Assembly (NCBI GenBank): GCA_002368685.1
Contig: DFEN01000072.1
Location: 1 to 16,000 of the forward strand
Origin: Lachnospiraceae bacterium UBA3801
Lineage (GTDB): Bacteria > Bacillota > Clostridia > Lachnospirales > Lachnospiraceae
Direction of reading: 5' to 3'
DNA length: 16,000 nucleotides
Below, piece by piece: positions 1-5,652 of the stretch; the stretch's first letter is position 1; every line of letters starts with the position of its first letter. The position numbers and the translations under genes are program-made. The notes under the pieces were generated by a model. It was not told where the DNA came from. It worked only from the letters and a program-made list of their open reading frames with translations, and made no database searches.

Positions 1-13
1 ATGGAGGTTATAA

Positions 14-178
14 ATGAGTAAAAAGATATCTGAAAATAAGAATGAAAATGAAATAGAATATATGATAATGGACGACGAAGGTATGGATCTTCATTTAGAA
101 ATAACTCCTGAGATTCAAGCGAAAATAGATGAAGCGGATATGATTATTAAAGATAAATATAAAAACCTCTTTGGTTGA
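14..178 (+). CDS. Small acidic hypothetical protein (54 aa)
   Basis: A short complete ORF of 54 codons begins with ATG at 14 and ends at TGA 176-178. A very good Shine-Dalgarno, GGAGGT at 3-8, lies 5 nt before the ATG and supports both the reading frame and the start. The product begins MSKKISENKN, has a run of Asp/Glu in the middle (MIMDDEGMD) and ends KYKNLFG. It has no Cys, signal peptide or membrane segment. I do not recognise the family. It may be the last gene of an operon entering from the left, because all three forward frames are closed by stops between positions 11 and 21. A weak hairpin and T-run follow it. The function is unknown. Confidence 0.6.
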   Translation: MSKKISENKNENEIEYMIMDDEGMDLHLEITPEIQAKIDEADMIIKDKYKNLFG

Positions 179-182
179 AAAT

Positions 183-215
183 GCAGGCTTACTTTCTTCT
201 TGCAAGATTTTTTTT
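183..215 (+). terminator. Weak candidate intrinsic terminator
   Basis: TGCAGG (about 182-187) can pair with CTTGCA (199-204), with one G-T wobble, around an 11-nt loop. A run of eight T's follows at 208-215. It lies just after the stop of the small ORF and would separate it from cysE. The stem is short and overlaps the -35 of the cysE promoter, so the call is tentative. Confidence 0.35.
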
Positions 216-228
216 GCTATGTGATAAT
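200..228 (+). promoter_or_regulatory. Promoter for cysE (extended -10)
   Basis: TTGCAA at 200-205 is followed, after 17 nt, by GATAAT at 223-228, with an upstream TG (220-221) giving an extended -10. This fits a vegetative sigma-A promoter, with transcription starting near 235 and a leader of about 35 nt before cysE. The leader is too short for a T-box or SAM riboswitch. Confidence 0.5.
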
Positions 229-270
229 AATTAAGTCGTAATTATTGTTTGGTTTTAAAGGTGAAATGAT

Positions 271-1215
271 ATGGGAAAACTAATTTGTGACAATATATCT
301 GAGATAATAAATGATATAGTATCTGACTATGAGAAGGGACGTCCGATTGATAAGCAGGATGTCTTCGGTCAGCCTAATCGCGATATGGTTAAGGAAATAA
401 TCTACAAGCTGAATCATATAGTCTATGCTGGCTATTATGTAGATAGAACTTATAGGATCTACAACATAAGCACAACGATTGCATCTCTGACGGAGGATGT
501 GGCTTATAACCTCAATAAGCAGATAGCACTTGCACTTCATTTTGATAAGAGGCTCGAGGGTAAGTCTGAGGAGGAGATTAGAGCAGTTGCTGAAGACTAC
601 ACAGTTCAGTTTATGAAGAAGCTTCCAGAGGTTAGAGAGTATCTGGACACAGATATAGAGGCACTCTTTGTGGGTGACCCTGCTGCAGAGTCAAAGGATG
701 CTATCATTATTGCTTATCCTGGACTCTTTGCTATTTCCGTTCAGCGTTATGCTCACGTGCTTTATCAGCTCGGAATTCCTATGCTTCCTCGTGTGATGAC
801 TGAGATCGCACACAGCAAGACAGGAATCGATATCAACCCTGGTGCAACGATAGGAAAGTACTTCTTCATCGATCATGGTACCGGCGTGGTTGTAGGTGAA
901 ACTACTATCATAGGTGAAAATGTTAAGATATATCAGGGCGTTACTCTAGGTGCCCTTTCAACAAGAGGTGGCCGTGGTCTTATAGATAAGAAACGTCACC
1001 CAACCATTGAAGATAATGTGACCATTTATTCTGGGGCTTCTATCCTAGGTGGTGATACCGTTATCGGCGAAGGTTCGGTTATCGGCGGTAATGTATTCCT
1101 TACTAGATCTATTCCACCACACACCAAGGTTCATGTTGCTAACCAGGAGCTTAAGTTTGATGGAGAGGCATTTACCAAGTCCGAGAAGGATGAAAACTGG
1201 TTCTATGTAATTTAG
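271..1215 (+). CDS. cysE: Serine O-acetyltransferase
   Basis: Transfers acetyl from acetyl-CoA to L-serine, giving O-acetylserine, the committed cytoplasmic step of cysteine synthesis. The N-terminal half (about 1-175) is helical. Residues 185-290 are hexapeptide repeats of a left-handed beta-helix (for example the INPGATIG and TIIGENVKI segments). Expected catalytic residues are present: D136 in GDPAA, H181 in the AHSKTGIDI motif, D201-H202 in IDHGTG, and H243 in KRHP. At 314 aa it is longer than the 273-aa E. coli enzyme but typical of the clostridial/EpsC-like form. The start is supported by AAAGGTG at 257-263, 7 nt before the ATG. The DUF6062 gene follows 22 nt later, so the two are probably co-transcribed. 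No cysK partner is in the window. Confidence 0.95.
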   Translation: MGKLICDNISEIINDIVSDYEKGRPIDKQDVFGQPNRDMVKEIIYKLNHIVYAGYYVDRTYRIYNISTTIASLTEDVAYNLNKQIALALHFDKRLEGKSEEEIRAVAEDYTVQFMKKLPEVREYLDTDIEALFVGDPAAESKDAIIIAYPGLFAISVQRYAHVLYQLGIPMLPRVMTEIAHSKTGIDINPGATIGKYFFIDHGTGVVVGETTIIGENVKIYQGVTLGALSTRGGRGLIDKKRHPTIEDNVTIYSGASILGGDTVIGEGSVIGGNVFLTRSIPPHTKVHVANQELKFDGEAFTKSEKDENWFYVI

Positions 1216-1237
1216 GTTTATAAAGGAGACATCTATT

Positions 1238-1984
1238 TTGGGTGAGCAATTATATACAATTCCAGTTAATGATGCATTTGACGCCGACTGCGAATGTCCG
1301 CTATGTCTGATGGCAAAGGAGCTTGAACAAAATGCTATCGAGTTCACTATGGGTCCTAGCTACATGGAGGACGACAACCGTGAGGTGACGGACAAGCTTG
1401 GTTTCTGTCCAAAGCATATCAAAATGATGTATGCAGATAAGAATAAGCTCGGCGTAGCGCTTATGCTAAATACTCATATGAATAAAACTATTCGTGAGAT
1501 GAAGGCACTTGCTGAAAAGGACAGTCCTCAGGCGGCAGGCGTTCTTGCTAGAAAAACAGGTGGCCTTTTCTCAAAGGGTGGAGAAAAATCTCCAGTAGTT
1601 AAATATATAGATGAGCTTGAGTCTAACTGTTTTGTGTGTCAGAGAATTGAGCCAGTCTTTGATAGATATGTTCACACCATATTCCATATGTGGAAGAAGG
1701 ATAGTGAGTTTAAGGAAAAGCTTGAGAAATGCAAAGGCTTCTGTACATATCATTATGGAGTTCTTTATGAAAAGGGATCGCAGAATCTGAACCAGGCTCA
1801 ATATGAAGAATTCATCAAGGTTCTGAACCAGGTTTACTTCGACAACATGGAAAGAGTTAATGGAGACGTTTCCTGGTTTATAGATAAGCACGACTACCGC
1901 AATAAGGAAGCTGACTGGAAGAACTCTAAGGATTCCATCCAGCGCGCAATCATTAAGACAGAACATACTATTTTAGATGAGTAA
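1238..1984 (+). CDS. DUF6062 family protein with two Cys/His half-sites
   Basis: A cytoplasmic protein of 248 aa that I recognise as the DUF6062 family of Lachnospiraceae and relatives; its function is not known. The start is TTG, chosen because AAAGGAGA at about 1223-1229 is well spaced from it and the conserved N-terminus (LYTIPVNDAFD) begins there. The chain contains two matching cysteine/histidine clusters: C18, C20, C23 with C57/H60 (FCPKH), and C131, C134 with C169/H172 (FCTYH). Each half is CxxC followed some 34 residues later by FCxxH, the pattern expected of an internally duplicated four-ligand metal site, probably zinc. There is no signal peptide or membrane helix. It lies 22 nt after cysE, which suggests co-transcription but does not reveal a role. 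Confidence 0.85.
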   Translation: MGEQLYTIPVNDAFDADCECPLCLMAKELEQNAIEFTMGPSYMEDDNREVTDKLGFCPKHIKMMYADKNKLGVALMLNTHMNKTIREMKALAEKDSPQAAGVLARKTGGLFSKGGEKSPVVKYIDELESNCFVCQRIEPVFDRYVHTIFHMWKKDSEFKEKLEKCKGFCTYHYGVLYEKGSQNLNQAQYEEFIKVLNQVYFDNMERVNGDVSWFIDKHDYRNKEADWKNSKDSIQRAIIKTEHTILDE

Positions 1985-1997
1985 AAATAATTAAACT

Positions 1998-2029
1998 TAG
2001 AATAAGCTAATCGTAGAATAAACTAATCC
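1998..2029 (+). repeat. 16-bp imperfect tandem repeat upstream of niaR
   Basis: Two copies of TAGAATAAnCTAATCn lie end to end at 1998-2013 and 2014-2029 and differ at two positions. They fill much of the 70-nt gap between the DUF6062 gene and niaR. No strong promoter or terminator is visible in this gap. The repeat may be a replication-slippage product or a protein site. Confidence 0.6.
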
Positions 2030-2054
2030 TATCTGAGATAAGTAAGAGAATAAA

Positions 2055-2561
2055 ATGGACAATCACGATAGAAGAAACAAAATACTAGATATCATACAAA
2101 GCAGCGACTTGCCTGTTAGTGCCTCCAGTCTATCGAAGGATATGGGTGTGAGTAGACAGATAATAGTTGGCGACGTTGCCTTGCTTCGTGCAGAAGGAAA
2201 TGACATCCTTTCCACACCAAGAGGCTATGTAGCTGCACCGAAAGAAACTAACGTAACTAGGAGAATAGCAGTTAATCACAGCGCGGAGGATACTCAGGCT
2301 GAGCTCTATACTCTGGTGGACGAAGGCTGTACAGTCGAAGACGTAATAGTAGAGCATCCTATATATGGGCAGCTGATCGGCGGACTCAGAATATCGAGCA
2401 GATATGATGTGGATGAGTTCATCAGGAAGTCAAAGGAGGAAAATGCTACTCCACTTTCTGCACTTACCGAAGGAATACATTTACATACTATAAGTGCTAA
2501 AACAGAAGAGCAGATAGATAGGGCAATTGACAAATTGAAGAAAATGGGTATTCTTCTTTGA
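2055..2561 (+). CDS. niaR: Transcriptional repressor of NAD biosynthesis, NiaR (3H domain)
   Basis: A 168-aa cytoplasmic regulator. Residues 6-58 form an N-terminal winged helix-turn-helix of the HTH_11 type (SASSLSKDMGVSRQ is the recognition part). Residues about 70-167 form the 3H domain, named for its histidines; H75, H101 (in HPIYG), H142 and H144 are candidates for the conserved metal and ligand-binding positions. In characterised members, nicotinic acid acts as co-repressor of NAD synthesis and niacin uptake genes. The length matches the family. The Shine-Dalgarno is weak (AAGAGA region about 2045-2050). The next gene has a palindrome resembling the NiaR operator in its leader, so that gene is a likely target. 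niaR is probably read from the cysE-DUF6062 transcript. Confidence 0.88.
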   Translation: MDNHDRRNKILDIIQSSDLPVSASSLSKDMGVSRQIIVGDVALLRAEGNDILSTPRGYVAAPKETNVTRRIAVNHSAEDTQAELYTLVDEGCTVEDVIVEHPIYGQLIGGLRISSRYDVDEFIRKSKEENATPLSALTEGIHLHTISAKTEEQIDRAIDKLKKMGILL

Positions 2562-2608
2562 TTAATATTGGTTGTTTTTATCATGATTAATATTGGTTGT
2601 TTTTATCA
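2559..2608 (+). repeat. Perfect 25-bp tandem duplication
   Basis: Positions 2559-2583 and 2584-2608 are identical 25-bp units placed directly end to end. The first unit includes the TGA stop of niaR, and the second ends immediately before the -35 hexamer of the next promoter. The unit is AT-rich and forms no strong hairpin. A perfect tandem copy suggests recent slippage or an array under selection upstream of the promoter. Confidence 0.95.
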
Positions 2609-2637
2609 TTGACATTTAGATGACGTGATACTATAAT
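2609..2637 (+). promoter_or_regulatory. Consensus sigma-A promoter for the PfoR-like gene
   Basis: TTGACA at 2609-2614 and TATAAT at 2632-2637 are exact consensus hexamers with the ideal 17-nt spacing. Transcription should begin near 2644, leaving a leader of about 95 nt. So strong a promoter probably needs a repressor, and two palindromes overlap or follow it. Confidence 0.85.
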
Positions 2638-2648
2638 GTGTCACGTCA
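2621..2648 (+). promoter_or_regulatory. Palindrome spanning the -10 (operator candidate)
   Basis: TGACGTGA at 2621-2628 and TCACGTCA at 2641-2648 are perfect inverted repeats separated by 12 nt that contain the TATAAT. A protein bound there would block RNA polymerase. The arms differ from the NiaR-type palindrome just downstream, so a second regulator, or a second form of NiaR site, is possible. The assignment is inference. Confidence 0.5.
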
Positions 2649-2661
2649 TTTGTGTTTTGAC

Positions 2662-2677
2662 AGGTGTCAAGACACCT
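2662..2677 (+). promoter_or_regulatory. Candidate NiaR operator
   Basis: AGGTGTC (2662-2668), AA, GACACCT (2671-2677) is a perfect 7-bp inverted repeat whose core TGTCAAGACA is the reverse complement of TGTCTTGACA. As I recall, the NiaR operators reported in Firmicutes are palindromes built on that core. It lies 18-34 nt downstream of the predicted transcription start and about 100 bp after the niaR stop codon, a suitable position for repression of the membrane protein gene that follows. Confidence 0.6.
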
Positions 2678-2678
2678 A

Positions 2679-2706
2679 TGAAACCTATTAGTTTGCTATG
2701 GTTTCA
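2679..2706 (+). other. Leader hairpin before the PfoR-like gene
   Basis: TGAAACC (2679-2685) and GGTTTCA (2700-2706) are perfect 7-bp inverted repeats with a 14-nt loop. They lie in the transcribed leader, about 20 nt before the Shine-Dalgarno AGAGGA. There is no T-run, so it is not a terminator. It could affect mRNA stability or translation. Confidence 0.45.
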
Positions 2707-2737
2707 AACATAGCTCTAGGAATAAGAGGAAAAAAGA

Positions 2738-3868
2738 ATGAAAGACGAAAAAATAACAGAAGAAACAAAGGTTGAAGAAAAAGGTTTCAAGGCCTTCCTT
2801 AAGAGAAAGGATATCGAGATATCTCTTAAGCGTTACGGAATCGACGCCCTCGGTGCTATGGCACAGGGACTTTTCTGTTCACTCCTTATAGGTACTATCA
2901 TCAATACCATAGGAACTCAGTTCAATATTGGTTTCCTGACCAAGATAGTAGCAACTGTAAATGGTGTAGATTACACAGTAGGTGGCTTGGCTATGGCTAT
3001 GAGTGGAGCTGCTATGGCAGTAGCTATCGCACACGCACTTAAGTGTCCACCACTTGTTCTTTTCTCGATGATAACAGTAGGATTTGCTGCAAATGCCCTC
3101 GGTGGTGCGGGTGGACCTCTTGCAGTTCTCTTTATCGCCATTATAGCTTCAGAGTTTGGTAAAGCTGTTTCAAAAGAAACTAAGATAGATATACTTGTTA
3201 CACCACTTGTAACCATCGGAATAGGTATCTTCCTATCATGGCTGATTGCTCCATATATTGGTCTTGCGGCTATGAAGGTCGGAAAAGTGATCATGTGGGC
3301 AACAGAGCAGCAGCCATTCCTTATGGGAATACTTGTTTCTGTTGTTGTAGGTATCGCTCTTACTCTTCCTATATCATCGGCCGCTATATGTGCAGCGCTT
3401 ACGCTTACAGGTCTTGCAGGTGGAGCTGCTGTTGCAGGATGTTCAGCACAGATGGTTGGATTTGCTGTAACTTCATTTAAAGAAAACAAATGGGGCGGTC
3501 TGGTATCTCAGGGTATCGGAACATCTATGCTCCAGATGGGAAATATAGTTAGAAATCCTAGAATATGGCTGGCACCAACACTGGCATCAGCTATTACAGG
3601 TCCTATAGCAACCTGTGTATTCCATATGGAAATGAACGGTGCACCTATATCATCAGGTATGGGTACTTGTGGATTCGTTGGACAGATCGGTGTTTATACA
3701 GGATGGGTAAATGATGTGGCAGCCGGAGCTAAGTCAGGAATTACTTGGTTCGATTGGTTAGGACTTATCCTTATCTCTATCGTACTTCCAGCTGTACTTT
3801 CACTTATCTTCGATAAGATCTTCCGTAAGCTCGGATGGGTTAAAGATGGAGATATGAAGCTTGCATAG
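2738..3868 (+). CDS. PfoR/PTS_EIIC_2-like multispanning membrane protein, possible NAD-precursor transporter
   Basis: A 376-aa integral membrane protein of the PTS_EIIC_2 (PF13303)/PfoR-like (COG3641) family. A charged N-terminal tail (1-35) leads into about eight to ten hydrophobic segments (roughly 37-60, 83-100, 103-120, 125-140, 152-180, 193-212, 215-245, 277-297, 305-323 and 338-358), ending with a basic C-terminus. The membrane parts are rich in Gly/Ala (for example GFAANALGGAGGP). No EIIA or EIIB phosphotransfer domains are present in the protein or nearby, so sugar phosphorylation is not implied. AAGAGGA at 2724-2730 supports the start. The gene has its own strong promoter with a candidate NiaR operator, follows niaR, and is closed by a terminator. 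The family name is recognised; uptake of nicotinate or another NAD precursor is inferred only from this regulatory context. Confidence 0.8.
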   Translation: MKDEKITEETKVEEKGFKAFLKRKDIEISLKRYGIDALGAMAQGLFCSLLIGTIINTIGTQFNIGFLTKIVATVNGVDYTVGGLAMAMSGAAMAVAIAHALKCPPLVLFSMITVGFAANALGGAGGPLAVLFIAIIASEFGKAVSKETKIDILVTPLVTIGIGIFLSWLIAPYIGLAAMKVGKVIMWATEQQPFLMGILVSVVVGIALTLPISSAAICAALTLTGLAGGAAVAGCSAQMVGFAVTSFKENKWGGLVSQGIGTSMLQMGNIVRNPRIWLAPTLASAITGPIATCVFHMEMNGAPISSGMGTCGFVGQIGVYTGWVNDVAAGAKSGITWFDWLGLILISIVLPAVLSLIFDKIFRKLGWVKDGDMKLA

Positions 3869-3897
3869 TTTTTAACCAATTAATAATATCAAATATA

Positions 3898-3938
3898 AGG
3901 TCACCTCTGATGGGCAAATCAGGGGTGATTTCTTTGTT
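3898..3938 (+). terminator. Intrinsic terminator after the PfoR-like gene
   Basis: TCACCTCTGAT (3901-3911) pairs with ATCAGGGGTGA (3918-3928) through an 11-bp stem with one wobble and a 6-nt loop. The T-rich stretch TTTCTTTGTT follows. This closes the PfoR-like unit. Confidence 0.85.
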
Positions 3939-3946
3939 AAAAAAAA

Positions 3947-3975
3947 TTGTCTTAGAATCAGAATAGTGGTATCAT
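3947..3975 (+). promoter_or_regulatory. Promoter for the UPF0371 gene
   Basis: TTGTCT at 3947-3952 and TATCAT at 3970-3975 are spaced by 17 nt. They lie between the upstream terminator and the UPF0371 gene and leave an A-rich leader of about 75 nt. Confidence 0.6.
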
Positions 3976-4056
3976 AGACATGTATTTTTTTCAATAATAA
4001 AAGTTCAATAAATATAAAAAAAGAAATAGAAAGGGAAGGTAACAGAGTAGTTTCTG

Positions 4057-5541
4057 ATGAATAAGATAGGATTTGACAATGACAAATATCTCGATATGCA
4101 GTCGAAGCATATCAAGGAAAGAATAAGCGAGTTTGGCGGCAAGCTGTATCTTGAGTTTGGTGGTAAGCTCTTTGATGATTATCATGCATCAAGAGTTCTT
4201 CCAGGTTTCAAACCGGATTCCAAGATCACTATGCTTAAGCAGCTTAAGGATCAGACTGAGATAGTAATAGCTATCAAGGCTGGTGATATTGAGAAGAACA
4301 AGGTACGTGGAGATATCGGTATCACTTATGATATGGACGTACTTAGACTGATAGATGCATTTACAAATAATGGTCTCTTCGTAGGTTCTGTCGTGCTCAC
4401 TCAGTTCAAGGAGCAGCCATCAGCTGTTGCTTATGAGAAGAAGCTGAAGGCGCTTGGACTTAAGGTTTATAGACATTATCCTATCGAGGGTTACCCTTCA
4501 GATATTCCAAAGATCGTTAGTGATGAAGGCTTCGGAAGAAATGATTATATCGAAACAACCAGACCGCTGGTTGTAGTTACAGCTCCCGGACCTGGAAGTG
4601 GCAAGATGGCCACATGTCTCAGCCAGCTCTATCATGAGCAGAAGAGAGGTGTGAAAGCTGGATATGCTAAGTTCGAGACTTTCCCTATCTGGAATCTTCC
4701 GCTCAACCATCCTGTTAACCTTGCATACGAGGCGGCAACAGCTGACCTTAATGATATAAATATGATTGACCCATTCCACCTTGAAGCTTATGGTAAGACA
4801 GTGGTTAACTACAACCGTGACGTTGAGGTCTTCCCGGTTCTAAATGCTATGTTCGAGAAGATCTCCGGTGAGTGTCCATACAAGTCACCTACAGACATGG
4901 GTGTAAATATGGCTGGTTACTGCATAGTTGATGATGAGGTAACTCGTCAGGCATCTAACCAGGAAATTATTCGTAGATATTATCAGGCTATGTGTGATAA
5001 GAGAAAGGGTGATGCAGGTGATGCAGCTATCCAGAAGATAGAGCTTCTTATGAAGAAGGCTGGCATCTCAGTATCAGATAGACCAGTTGTAGCGGCTGCA
5101 AATATCCGTGCTGAAGAGACTGGCAATCCTGCGGCAGCTATGGAAATGCCAGATGGAAGCATCATTACAGGTAAGACATCATCACTCCTTGGAGCTTCAT
5201 CAGCCCTTATCCTAAATGCTCTTAAAGTTCTTGCTGGAATAGATGATTCTGCAAAGCTCATTTCGCCACAGAATATAGAGCCTATTATGGAGCTTAAGGT
5301 TAATTACCTGGGTAACCACAACCCACTGCTTCATATTGATGAGATACTTATTGCCCTCTCCATTGAGGCTAACACAAATCCAGAGGCAAAGGCAGCATAT
5401 GCACAGCTTATTAACCTGGCTGGCCTTGAGGTGCATAGTTCTGTTATTCTGTCACAGGTTGACGTTGGAGTCTTCAAGAAGCTCGGTGTGAATTTAACAT
5501 GTGAGCCTAGATATCAGAACAAAAAATTGTTCCACACCTAA
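4057..5541 (+). CDS. UPF0371/DUF1846 family protein
   Basis: A 494-aa soluble protein that matches UPF0371 (DUF1846, COG4868) over its full length, from the N-terminal MNKIGFDNDKYLDMQSKHI to the C-terminal PRYQNKKLFHT. Its biochemical role is not established. Residues 171-183 (VVVTAPGPGSGKM region) follow a hydrophobic strand and contain GPGSGK at 178-183, resembling a phosphate-binding loop. I do not see a clear Walker B partner, so nucleotide binding is only a suggestion. There is no signal peptide or membrane helix. The ATG at 4057 is the first usable start, since an in-frame TAG lies at 4048-4050. The best Shine-Dalgarno (GGAAGG, 4034-4039) is unusually far away, at 17 nt. The gene stands alone between its own promoter and terminator. 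Confidence 0.88.
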   Translation: MNKIGFDNDKYLDMQSKHIKERISEFGGKLYLEFGGKLFDDYHASRVLPGFKPDSKITMLKQLKDQTEIVIAIKAGDIEKNKVRGDIGITYDMDVLRLIDAFTNNGLFVGSVVLTQFKEQPSAVAYEKKLKALGLKVYRHYPIEGYPSDIPKIVSDEGFGRNDYIETTRPLVVVTAPGPGSGKMATCLSQLYHEQKRGVKAGYAKFETFPIWNLPLNHPVNLAYEAATADLNDINMIDPFHLEAYGKTVVNYNRDVEVFPVLNAMFEKISGECPYKSPTDMGVNMAGYCIVDDEVTRQASNQEIIRRYYQAMCDKRKGDAGDAAIQKIELLMKKAGISVSDRPVVAAANIRAEETGNPAAAMEMPDGSIITGKTSSLLGASSALILNALKVLAGIDDSAKLISPQNIEPIMELKVNYLGNHNPLLHIDEILIALSIEANTNPEAKAAYAQLINLAGLEVHSSVILSQVDVGVFKKLGVNLTCEPRYQNKKLFHT

Positions 5542-5555
5542 AATTTGTTATTTAG

Positions 5556-5598
5556 ATAAAAGTCAGATGATATTTTGATGTCTCTGGCTTTTATTCTA
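5556..5598 (+). terminator. Intrinsic terminator after the UPF0371 gene
   Basis: ATAAAAGTCAGA (5556-5567) pairs with TCTGGCTTTTAT (5583-5594) through 12 bp with one wobble and a 15-nt loop. The 3' side of the stem and the bases after it are T-rich (CTTTTATTCTATT). Confidence 0.75.
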
Positions 5599-5652
5599 TT
5601 AAAAATTATTTGATAATGGACACAGTGCACCTAATTAGATGGAGGAGAGAAA

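Noticed and set aside
179..270. Riboswitch or T-box in front of cysE
   Set aside because: The predicted leader is only about 35 nt, and no conserved T-box or SAM-riboswitch sequence is visible.
1571..1966. Minus-strand open frame of 131 codons opposite the DUF6062 gene
   Set aside because: No initiation signal and no recognisable domain; it is the shadow of the supported + strand gene.
2971..3489. Minus-strand open frame of 172 codons opposite the PfoR-like gene
   Set aside because: It mirrors a well-supported membrane protein, has an Ala/Thr/Pro-rich composition expected from antisense of hydrophobic codons, and lacks a Shine-Dalgarno or promoter.
2738..3868. Sugar PTS transporter call for the PfoR-like protein
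   Set aside because: No EIIA, EIIB, HPr or sugar-metabolism gene is present, and the family resemblance to EIIC is structural only; the regulatory context points to NAD metabolism.
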